From JBOHRE01 sp050732635 (GTDB taxonomy: Bacteria; Gemmatimonadota; Gemmatimonadetes; Longimicrobiales; RSA9): a stretch of DNA of 37,448 bases. The notes beneath the pieces are model-generated. The model made no database searches. It saw only the letters and a list, made by a program, of their open reading frames with translations, and was not told the DNA's origin. Position numbers and translations under genes: made by a program. Location of the stretch: contig JBOHRE010000028.1 of NCBI GenBank assembly GCA_050732635.1, positions 1-37,448 of the forward strand, read 5' to 3'. Of this stretch, positions 21,488-29,359 are shown one piece after another. Numbering within the stretch: position 1 is the first letter of the stretch; every line of letters starts with the position of its first letter.

Positions 21488-23248
21488 ATGACGAGATCAC
21501 GGAAGCGTACCCTCGTGCTAGGGTCCGGGCTCCTGGTAGTGGCGAGTGCCGTGTATGGCTGCAAGGATTTCCTGGTCAGTCCTCCGCAGGGGACGCTCGA
21601 CGAGCTGAGCCTGGCCAATCAGGACGGCGTGGAGGCCACGCTGATCGGGGCGTACCGGCTGTTGGGCGGATGGATCCCCGGAGTCGGCGCCTGGGGCGCG
21701 GCCTCCAGCAACTGGCCATTCGGCAGTGTCACCTCGGACGATGCGTACAAGGGATCCGATCCCGCGGACCAGGCTCCGATCACTGACATCGAGCTCTACA
21801 ATTGGGGCACGGGCGGGTCCGAAAGCTATCTGAACGACAAATGGAGGTCGGTCTACGAGGGTGTGACGCGCAGCAACGCCACACTGCGCCTGCTGAACCG
21901 CGTGCTGGAGGAAAGTCCGGGCGAGATCTCCGATGCGGACGCCAACGGCATCCGCGGGGAAGCCCTGTTCTTGAGGGCGCACTATCATTTCGAAGCCTGG
22001 AAGATGTGGGAGAACATCCCCTACTACACCGAGGAGGACACCGACTTTCGGAAGCCGAACACGGGTGTGGATGCGATCCCGCTCATCCTGGCGGACCTCG
22101 ATGAGGCCATCGGACTGCTGCCGCCGACCCCGCGATTCGAGCATGCGGGGCGCGTGACCCAATGGACGGCGCGGGCCTACAAGGGCCGGGTCCAGGTCTA
22201 TTCCGGTGACTATCCGGGCGGCCTGACGACCTTGAGAGAGGTCGTGAACGGCGGCCCCTATGCGCTGGAGGAGAACTTTCATCAGGTCTGGACCGGCTTC
22301 CAGGAGTTCGCCAATGGCCCGGAAACCATCCTGGCGTTTCAAGCTTCCGTCAATGACGGCAACCCGGCCGGCGACAACGCGAACTGGGGCGAGCGCCTGA
22401 ACTTCCCGCACGCCGGCAGCCCCTTCGGCTGCTGCGGCTTCCATCAACCGTCGCAGAACCTGGTCAACTTCTTCGTCGTCGATGCCAACGGGCTACCCGT
22501 GGCCCTGAGCGATCCTTCGTGGAACGCGCGCGATGACAATCTGGCAGCTTCGGCCGCGGTTCCGCTCGATCCGCGGTTGGACTGGACCGTCGGCCGCGAC
22601 GGCGTGCCCTTCAAGGACTGGGGACAGCATGAGCCGAGCTGGATCCGGGATCGGCCATTCGGGGGTCCCTACAGCCCGAAGAAGAACGTCCACGAGAGCG
22701 CGAGTGGGGCGCAGAGCAACGTTGGCTGGAACGCGCAGCACCTGAATTCCGTGAACATCCATCTGTACCGCTACGCCGATCTACTCCTGCTGCTGGCGGA
22801 AGCCGAGGTCGAAGCGGGCGCCCTGGAAAATGCGCGCGCGATCGTCAATCAGGTCCGGGAACGGGCCGGCGTCGCCGCCCAGGGACCGGGGACAAATGCC
22901 GGCACGATCGCCGTGCCCATCGACGACCCCTCCATCACGTGGGCGGACTACAGCATCGGCCTCTACCCGGGACCGTGGGGGGATCAGGCCTTTGCCAGGG
23001 CGGCCGTGCGCCATGAGCGCCGGCTCGAGCTGGCCATGGAAGGCCATCGGTTCTTCGATCTGCGACGCTGGGGCATCGCCCCGCAGGTCATCAGCGATTA
23101 CCTCGCCGAAGAAACGACACGGAGGAGCTACCTCACCGGCGCTGCGACATTCACGGATCGGCACGCTCTCTATCCGATCCCGGCCGTTCAGATCGAGCTG
23201 AGCCGCGTCGGGGGCGAGGACCGGCTGCAGCAGAACCCGGGGTGGTAG
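21488..23248 (+). CDS. SusD/RagB-family outer-membrane lipoprotein
   Basis: A 586-residue SusD-like glycan-binding lipoprotein with a lipid signal ending at Cys18-19 (VASAVYGC). Landmarks: LANQDGVEATLIGAYRLLGG, RGEALFLRAHYHFEAWKMWENIPYY, the TPR-like RYADLLLLLAEAEVEAGALENARAIVNQVRERAG, RHERRLELAMEGHRFFDLRRWG and the C-terminal YPIPAVQIELSR ... NPGW. All are normal for the family. It should sit on the cell surface as a lid over the SusC barrel. The ATG at 21488 was chosen because it begins the signal peptide. It ends before the strong hairpin terminator shared with the convergent FG-GAP gene. Confidence 0.92.
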   Translation: MTRSRKRTLVLGSGLLVVASAVYGCKDFLVSPPQGTLDELSLANQDGVEATLIGAYRLLGGWIPGVGAWGAASSNWPFGSVTSDDAYKGSDPADQAPITDIELYNWGTGGSESYLNDKWRSVYEGVTRSNATLRLLNRVLEESPGEISDADANGIRGEALFLRAHYHFEAWKMWENIPYYTEEDTDFRKPNTGVDAIPLILADLDEAIGLLPPTPRFEHAGRVTQWTARAYKGRVQVYSGDYPGGLTTLREVVNGGPYALEENFHQVWTGFQEFANGPETILAFQASVNDGNPAGDNANWGERLNFPHAGSPFGCCGFHQPSQNLVNFFVVDANGLPVALSDPSWNARDDNLAASAAVPLDPRLDWTVGRDGVPFKDWGQHEPSWIRDRPFGGPYSPKKNVHESASGAQSNVGWNAQHLNSVNIHLYRYADLLLLLAEAEVEAGALENARAIVNQVRERAGVAAQGPGTNAGTIAVPIDDPSITWADYSIGLYPGPWGDQAFARAAVRHERRLELAMEGHRFFDLRRWGIAPQVISDYLAEETTRRSYLTGAATFTDRHALYPIPAVQIELSRVGGEDRLQQNPGW

Positions 23249-23280
23249 GAGCAGCGTAAGCCTCGGCTCGGTGCAAGATC

Positions 23281-23326
23281 ATCCCGGCGCGTGAACCCGA
23301 AGGCCCGCGGGTTCATGCGCCGGGAT
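23281..23326. terminator. Bidirectional hairpin terminator
   Basis: A 19-base stem pairs 23281-23299 with 23308-23326 (one G-T pair) around an eight-base loop, followed on the plus strand by ATTCTTT. It lies between two convergent genes ending at 23248 and 23341, so it can serve both. Confidence 0.8.
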
Positions 23327-23340
23327 ATTCTTTGGAGCGA

Positions 23341-26300
23341 TCACCGAGCCAGCGTGAAGGCTTGAAGCGCAGCGCCGTTGTTGGCGACCAGAACGACCTT
23401 CCCTGCCGGCGTGTCGATCAGGGCCAGATCCCGGACATCCAGCGGGGCCAGGAAGCCACTCTCGGCTGGTGAAACCGCGCTGAAGTTGCCGCGCCCATCG
23501 CCCTTCAGCCAGAGGCCTTTGCCGGCATCGGCGCGCGGAGTGTTGGGCTCGGCATCGTACATATTGCCTGCCACGATCAGGTCGAGGTTGCCGTCGCCGT
23601 CCACGTCGTGAACGACGATCCCGCGGATCGGTGAGATCTGGGCCATGGTCGGCAGCTCGGACGACGTAAACGTGCCGTCTCCGTTGTTGCGCAGCCAGAT
23701 GCTGGCAAAGGTGTCTGCCTGGTAATGGAGCGCCTCACGCATGCGGGCGGGACCAAGGATCTGCCTGACGGATGCGCCGGCAAAGGCCTCGAACGTCGGA
23801 AATCGTGAGCCGAGAGCCTCGATTTCCCAGCCCAGGGGCGCCAGGCCGTAGAACGGATACTCCGTCCCAGCGATCTCCTGGGTGAAGATGAGATCCGTGG
23901 TTCGATTCTCGTTCAGATCGGCGGCGTAGAGCCCGAACCTGCTCTCCTCCGAGGTCGTATAGCTGTAGTTCAGTCCGAGATTGCCCGCCACGAGATCCAC
24001 GTGACCGTCGTTGTCGAAGTCGCCCTGGGCGAGACGGTACCACCAGCCGCGCAGCGGCGGCAGGCGCAGGGAAGCCGTCACGTTGCGCAATCGCGCGCCA
24101 GCATTTGCGTAGAACTGAATCGGCATCCAGGTCCCGGCCGTCACCAGATCCAACCGTCCATCGTCGTTGAAGTCGATCCATTCGGCATCCGTGATCATGC
24201 CCCCGGGCTCGAGCAGCTCCGGGGCCACCTCCCGGGTGATGTCGGTGAACCGGCCGCCGTCGTTCCGCAGCACATAGCTTCGTGTGGGACGGGGGTAGTC
24301 CCGCGCTGTCAGGCGCCCGCCCACGAACAGGTCCAGCCGGCCGTCGCCGGTGAAGTCGCCTGCGGTGACGGTGGCCGTGCTGGTGAGCATCTCGGGCAGG
24401 GCTTCGGCGTCTTTTGCGAAGTTGCCGTTCCCCTGATTGATGTACAGTCGATCCTGGAACAGGCGGGAGCCCGGTACCTGCTGATATCCGCCGCTGGCGA
24501 CATACAGGTCCGGCAGTCCGTCCGCGTTGGCGTCGAAGAACAGCGCTCCCCAGTCGTCGTGCTCCCCATCGGCCGTCCACGGTTCGGATCGCGTCGATTC
24601 GACGAAACGACCGTCCTCCTGCTGCAGGAACAACCTGCCGGGGAAGCCGGCCGACCCACCGATGAAGACATCGTCCAGGCCATTACCGTCGACGTCCGCA
24701 ACGGCGAGGGGAGGACCCTGTCTGGAAATCTGCTCCGGTAGCAGGGATTGCACGGCGTAGTCGACGCGATACTCGTTCTCGCGGTGCTCGTAATTCAGCC
24801 CGTTGCCGCCGTCCATGGGTCGGAAGATGGTGTTCCGTGCGCGCGCCACCGCAGGCTCGCGCTCGAGGTTCACGCTTGCCGCGCGCTGCTCGAGCGTCAT
24901 CACCTGATTCGCGCGAACGCCGCGCAGCACCTGATACCGCCCGTCCGGCCAGATCACTTCCAGGCTGTCCACGCGCTCGGCGTCGCCCAGACCGAAATGG
25001 ACCCGGTCGTCCATGGTGGACAGATAGCCGCGGAACGGCGTGTGATCGATGGTCTGTTTCTGGCCGCTAGCCGTGAGGGTCAGCTTCGCTCCGAGCCCGC
25101 GCCGGTTCGGCGGCTCTCCCGCCAACCTGATCTGCAGGTAGTTGTTCCGGTTCTCTCGGGGCGGCACGTTCTCGTAAACGAAGGCGCGAGCGTCGATGTT
25201 GTTCACCACCAGGTCGAGCGTGCCGTCATTGTTCAGATCGGCATGCGCCGCGCCATAGGAAAAACTCGGCTGGCTCAACCCCCACTCGCGCGTCCGGTTC
25301 GCGAACGTCAGGTCACCCTGGTTGCGGAAGACGTAGTTGGGCACATGGTAGGCGTGGAGTTCATCCAGGAGCTCTAGTGTCTGCTGCCGCGACGTCCGCT
25401 CATCGCTGATCCGGCGTGCGCTGTAGGCCTTTGTCTGGTAATCGAAGTCGATGACCGCTTTGGGATACCCGTTCGTGATGAAGATGTCCTTGAAACCGTC
25501 ATTGTCGTAATCTCCGAACAGCGCACTCCAGCTCCAGTCCGTGTATGCGACGCCGGCCAGGCGCGCGATCTCGCTGAAGATGACCTGCCCGTCCTCGCTG
25601 ACCCCATGATTCAACTGCAGCGTGTTGACGTTGTATTGAGGGTAGAACCCCCGCCGCCGCATCCCGCTGAGATCGCCGTAGGTCGTGGAGCCGCTGATCC
25701 GCTTGCGGCCGGCGAGGTCTGCCGGCACCATGTCCGCCTGCATGATGTCGGGCCAGCCATCATTCGTGAAATCGGCGATGTCGATGCCCATGCCCGCAAA
25801 GCTCGTGTGGCCGAGCCAGTCGGCGGCTCTATCGGTGAACGTGCCATCCCGGTTGTTGATGTAGAGCACGTCCTGGGGCGTGATGTCGTTGGACACATAG
25901 ATATCGGGCCAGCCATCGCCGTTCAGGTCTGTGGCCACCACGCCGAGCCCGTAGCCGAGCTGCCTCAGCAGCCCCGCTTCCTCCGAGACGTTGGCGAACG
26001 TGCCGTCACCGTTGTTGCGATAGAGCTGATCAAAGCCGGCGGGGTTGGCAGCGCGCGATCCGAATCCGCGCCGCCCCGTCTCACCCCGTCCGAATTCGCC
26101 CGGCGAATTGCCGAGCAGGAACAGATCGAGGTGCCCGTCCCGGTCGTAGTCGAAGAACACCGCGTGGGTCGTGAAACCGGTGTCGGCGATGCCGTATGCC
26201 GCGGCTGCCTCCACGAAGGTGGTGTACCCATTATTGATGAACAACAGATTCGCCCGCGCTTCAGCTGCGGACCATTCGGGACCGGAGACGGAGACATAGA

Positions 26301-26712
26301 TGTCGAGATCGCCATCACCGTCGAGGTCGACCATGGACGCGCCGGTGGCCCAGCGGTCCGTCGCAACGCCGGCGGATTCCGTGATGTCCTCGAACCGCAT
26401 GTCGCCCTGGTTCAGATAGAGGCGGCTCGACACCATGTTTCCGGTCAAGTAGATATCCGGTAATCCGTCGTTGTCGATGTCGCCGATGGCCACGCCCGCG
26501 CCGTTATAGAGAAAGAAGTCCTGGTGAAATCCGTGCGAGTCGCTGGGCGTGATGGTGTTCGTGAACGTGATGCCGGTCTCCTCGGCGGGCAGCAAGCGGA
26601 ACAAGGGCGGCGCCTGCTCCACGCGATCGCAAGCCTGCAAGGAAAGGCAGGATACGAATATGAAGCGAACTACCGGATGTCCGGGAGACACGCTGATGCG
26701 AACGACCCTCAT
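23341..26712 (-). CDS. FG-GAP/VCBS-repeat and ASPIC/UnbV lipoprotein
   Basis: A 1123-residue exported protein (signal ending SLQAC, a lipobox-like site). It contains about 14 DxDxDG-type calcium-binding loops of FG-GAP/VCBS repeats, for example DIDNDGLPDIY, DLDGDGDLDIY, DFTGDGRLDLF and DVDGDGNLDLI. In the middle (about residues 560-650) lies an ASPIC/UnbV domain: HFGLGDAERVDSLEVIWPDGRYQVLRGV. Such proteins are beta-propeller or integrin-alpha-like and may bind extracellular polymers; no enzymatic residues can be named. In Bacteroidota and Gemmatimonadota they often accompany SusC/SusD genes. The ATG at 26712 follows GGAGCT; another at 26730 is possible. Confidence 0.88.
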   Translation of the reverse strand: MRVVRISVSPGHPVVRFIFVSCLSLQACDRVEQAPPLFRLLPAEETGITFTNTITPSDSHGFHQDFFLYNGAGVAIGDIDNDGLPDIYLTGNMVSSRLYLNQGDMRFEDITESAGVATDRWATGASMVDLDGDGDLDIYVSVSGPEWSAAEARANLLFINNGYTTFVEAAAAYGIADTGFTTHAVFFDYDRDGHLDLFLLGNSPGEFGRGETGRRGFGSRAANPAGFDQLYRNNGDGTFANVSEEAGLLRQLGYGLGVVATDLNGDGWPDIYVSNDITPQDVLYINNRDGTFTDRAADWLGHTSFAGMGIDIADFTNDGWPDIMQADMVPADLAGRKRISGSTTYGDLSGMRRRGFYPQYNVNTLQLNHGVSEDGQVIFSEIARLAGVAYTDWSWSALFGDYDNDGFKDIFITNGYPKAVIDFDYQTKAYSARRISDERTSRQQTLELLDELHAYHVPNYVFRNQGDLTFANRTREWGLSQPSFSYGAAHADLNNDGTLDLVVNNIDARAFVYENVPPRENRNNYLQIRLAGEPPNRRGLGAKLTLTASGQKQTIDHTPFRGYLSTMDDRVHFGLGDAERVDSLEVIWPDGRYQVLRGVRANQVMTLEQRAASVNLEREPAVARARNTIFRPMDGGNGLNYEHRENEYRVDYAVQSLLPEQISRQGPPLAVADVDGNGLDDVFIGGSAGFPGRLFLQQEDGRFVESTRSEPWTADGEHDDWGALFFDANADGLPDLYVASGGYQQVPGSRLFQDRLYINQGNGNFAKDAEALPEMLTSTATVTAGDFTGDGRLDLFVGGRLTARDYPRPTRSYVLRNDGGRFTDITREVAPELLEPGGMITDAEWIDFNDDGRLDLVTAGTWMPIQFYANAGARLRNVTASLRLPPLRGWWYRLAQGDFDNDGHVDLVAGNLGLNYSYTTSEESRFGLYAADLNENRTTDLIFTQEIAGTEYPFYGLAPLGWEIEALGSRFPTFEAFAGASVRQILGPARMREALHYQADTFASIWLRNNGDGTFTSSELPTMAQISPIRGIVVHDVDGDGNLDLIVAGNMYDAEPNTPRADAGKGLWLKGDGRGNFSAVSPAESGFLAPLDVRDLALIDTPAGKVVLVANNGAALQAFTLAR

Positions 26713-26865
26713 GGAGCTCCGGGCGAGCATCCGCAGCGGGACTGCGGACGTGAAAGGACCAGCGGGATCGCCGCCGACGCGTGCGCGATGCCCGCGGGAC
26801 CATGCACGGCCGCAACCACTCTGTCAAGCACCAGGCGCCTTCTGATCGGTGAAGGCTGAGAGGAA

Positions 26866-27459
26866 ATGTCGGTTCAACTGCCCACAATCAGACTGGCAGC
26901 ACCGCAGGACGCTGCGGCCATCCACGACATTTACGCGCCGATCGTACGCGATACCGCCATCTCATTCGAGTGGGAAGTGCCGACGCTCGCGGAGGTGCGC
27001 AGCAGGATCGACAGGGTGCTCGCGGATGGGTTCCCCTGGCTCGTCGCCGAAGTGGCCGGACAGGTGGGTGGCTACGCCTATGCAAGCGCGTTCAGGAGCC
27101 GCATCGCGTACTCCTGGACGGCGGAGGTATCGGTTTACGTCCACTCGGAGCACCATCGTCGCGGCATTGGCCGGTCCGTCTATGGCAGCCTGTTACGCCT
27201 TCTCGAGCTGCAGGGATACCGCAGCGCCTATGGAATTGCGACCACTCCGAATCCTGGGAGCGAACGCCTACACCGAACTCTGGGATTCCAGCAGGTTGGC
27301 CACTTCCCCCGCGTGGGTTACAAGTTTGGCGCGTGGCATGACGTGATCTGCTGGCACATCACGCTCGGGCCGCAGGACCTCGCGCCGGAGCCGATACGGC
27401 CGGTGAGCGAGGTGCTGCGGAACATCGGACCCGCCGGCGTCATAGGCAGATCGTGGTGA
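26866..27459 (+). CDS. GNAT acetyltransferase of the phosphinothricin acetyltransferase (Pat/Bar) type
   Basis: A 197-residue acetyl-CoA-dependent N-acetyltransferase. It matches the Pat/Bar/MnaT group along its length: IRLAAPQDAAAIHDIYAPIVRDTAISFE, SAFRSRIAYSWTAEVSVYVHSEHHRRGIGRSVYGSLL (with the RRGIG acetyl-CoA loop), TPNPGSERLHRTLGFQQVGHFPRVGYKFGAWHDVICWHI. Members acetylate phosphinothricin, methionine sulfoximine or related amino acids. The natural substrate here is unknown. The start is at ATG 26866 after GAGAGGAA. The C-terminal extension (about 25 residues past WHITL) overlaps the end of the convergent GH20 gene by 20 bases. Confidence 0.88.
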   Translation: MSVQLPTIRLAAPQDAAAIHDIYAPIVRDTAISFEWEVPTLAEVRSRIDRVLADGFPWLVAEVAGQVGGYAYASAFRSRIAYSWTAEVSVYVHSEHHRRGIGRSVYGSLLRLLELQGYRSAYGIATTPNPGSERLHRTLGFQQVGHFPRVGYKFGAWHDVICWHITLGPQDLAPEPIRPVSEVLRNIGPAGVIGRSW

Positions 27460-29254
27460 ACCTGACCACCGGTGAAGTCGAGTTCGTCGCGGGGAAGGAG
27501 TTTGGCAGCAACGACGCGCTTGCCTGCGCTGCCCTGCCGTGACCGGCTGCCCCATTCTCGCGCGGCACACCACCCGGCTCACCGGGCCGCGGCGCGCGGT
27601 AGTTCACGCCGAGTGCCGACAGCATTGCCAGCTGCGCGGGCAGGCGCTGCATGAACGACGCGAAGTCGCGCAGCTCCTTCGGTGACCACACGACCTCTGC
27701 AACCGCCAGCAGCCGCGGGAACACCATGTACTCGACGTGCTCCGGCGTCTTCATGTACTCCGTCCAGACGTTCGCCTGCGCGCCGAGCACGCGCTCAGCC
27801 ATCGCCGGCGTGAAGTCGGACGGCACCGGCTCGTACGCGTAGACTTCCTCGAGCGGCGTGTAGCCGCCGATCGCGAGTGGCTCGCCGGGCGGAAACGCCT
27901 GATAATGATCCAGGTAGAAGGTCTGGTTCGGCGTCATGATGACGTCGTTGCCGCTGCGCGCGGCCAGCCGCGCCGGGTCGTCGGTGACACCACTGTGGCC
28001 AAGCCCCGCTTCTCTGCGATCGCGCCAGTACATGACCGTCGCGGTGGGGCTGAGACCACCTTCCACGATCTCGTCCCAGCCGATCAGCTTCCGCCCGTTC
28101 GCGTTGAGAAAGCGTTCGATCCGCCGGACGAAGTAGCTCTGCAGCTCGTGCTCGTCCGCGAGTCCTTCGCGCTGCATCAGTGCCTGCGCGACCGCGCTCT
28201 CCTCCCACCGCGTCTTTGGCGCTTCATCACCGCCAATGTGGATGTACTCGCTCGGGAAGAGCTGCATCACTTCCGTCAGCACGCCTTCCAGAAACGCGAA
28301 CGTCTCCTCCTTCGGGCAGAAGATGTCCTCGAAGATGCCCCACGTCGTTGCGACCTCGAACGGACCCGGCGTGCACGCCAGCTCGGGATACGCTGCAAGC
28401 GCCGCCTTCGCGTGGCCGGGCATTTCGATTTCCGGCACGATCGTTACGTGCCTCGCCTGCGCGTACGCGACGACGTCGCGAATCTCGGCCTGCGTGTAGA
28501 AGCCGCAGTACGGCGTGCTGTCGTACACCTCCGGTGGTCGCCCCGCGTGCCCCACGCGCGTTTCCTTGCGGCAGCCGCCCACCTCCGTGAGCCTCGGGTA
28601 CCGCTGGATCTCGATGCGCCAGCCCTGATCCTCCGTCAGATGCCAATGGAACGTGTTGAACTTGTACAGCGCGAGCAGGTCGATGTACTTCTTGATGAAC
28701 GAAACTGGAAAGAAATGACGGCTGACGTCGAGGTGCACGCCTCGATAGCGGAAGCGCGGCGCATCCTCGATCTCGACCGCTGGAATAGTCGTCGACGCGC
28801 TGGCGAGCTGACGCAACGTCTGCGTGCCGCGGAACAGACCCGCGGGCGAAGGCGAGGACAGCGTGATGCCGCTCGGTGTGACACTGAGCTCGTAGCCCTC
28901 GGCAGCACCCTCGCCCGTCAGCACCAGCGCGATCGTGCCCGCCTCGCCGGGTGTGGCAGCCGCCGCGGCCACGGGCACCGAGGTCCCGGCGGCTGCGCGC
29001 AGGTAATCGCTCAACAGCGTCGCCACGTCGCGCAGTGCTGCGTTGGCAGGATCGGAGAGCGTGATCGTCGTCTGGTTCGTGATGCTGAAGGCACCGCTGC
29101 GCTCCCGCACCGTCATCGGCCATGGCACGAGCGCATAGCGCGGCGCTGGTGTACTCAGCTGCGGCGTTCCCGCCGGCTCGCTGACGGGCGCCAAAGGCGC
29201 GCACGCCCCCAACAGCACTGCACCAACCACGATTGCCTGCAGGAGCTTAGCCAT
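27440..29254 (-). CDS. GH20 beta-N-acetylhexosaminidase, lipoprotein
   Basis: A 604-residue family 20 glycoside hydrolase that removes terminal GlcNAc or GalNAc from glycans by substrate-assisted catalysis. A lipobox (VLLGAC) anchors it to a membrane. The GH20b alpha/beta domain (about residues 40-160) precedes the TIM barrel, which starts FRYRGVHLDVSRHFF and includes FNTFHWHLTEDQGWRIEI, PEIEMPGHAKAALAAYPEL and the catalytic pair Asp343-Glu344 in HIGGDEAPKTRW. The C-terminus WSPKELRDFASFMQRLPAQLAMLSALGVNY is typical. The gap to the ADOP gene (29255-29359) contains GCGCAC-CCT-GTGCGC (29302-29316) and no other gene. Its product would be a natural substrate for the deacetylases and SusCD nearby. 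Confidence 0.92.
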   Translation of the reverse strand: MAKLLQAIVVGAVLLGACAPLAPVSEPAGTPQLSTPAPRYALVPWPMTVRERSGAFSITNQTTITLSDPANAALRDVATLLSDYLRAAAGTSVPVAAAAATPGEAGTIALVLTGEGAAEGYELSVTPSGITLSSPSPAGLFRGTQTLRQLASASTTIPAVEIEDAPRFRYRGVHLDVSRHFFPVSFIKKYIDLLALYKFNTFHWHLTEDQGWRIEIQRYPRLTEVGGCRKETRVGHAGRPPEVYDSTPYCGFYTQAEIRDVVAYAQARHVTIVPEIEMPGHAKAALAAYPELACTPGPFEVATTWGIFEDIFCPKEETFAFLEGVLTEVMQLFPSEYIHIGGDEAPKTRWEESAVAQALMQREGLADEHELQSYFVRRIERFLNANGRKLIGWDEIVEGGLSPTATVMYWRDRREAGLGHSGVTDDPARLAARSGNDVIMTPNQTFYLDHYQAFPPGEPLAIGGYTPLEEVYAYEPVPSDFTPAMAERVLGAQANVWTEYMKTPEHVEYMVFPRLLAVAEVVWSPKELRDFASFMQRLPAQLAMLSALGVNYRAPRPGEPGGVPRENGAAGHGRAAQASASLLPNSFPATNSTSPVVRFTTICL

Positions 29255-29359
29255 AACCGGGCCTGCCTGTTACGTTCGGGTTTTGGCCGATCTTACAATA
29301 CGCGCACCCTGTGCGCACGCCTGGAGCTCCGGACGTGCGAGCGAGGGCCAATATGCGCT

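Noticed and set aside
29302..29316. GCGCAC/GTGCGC hairpin as terminator of the ADOP gene
   Set aside because: The stem is only six bases with no T-run and lies close to the possible GH20 promoter; the role is undecidable.
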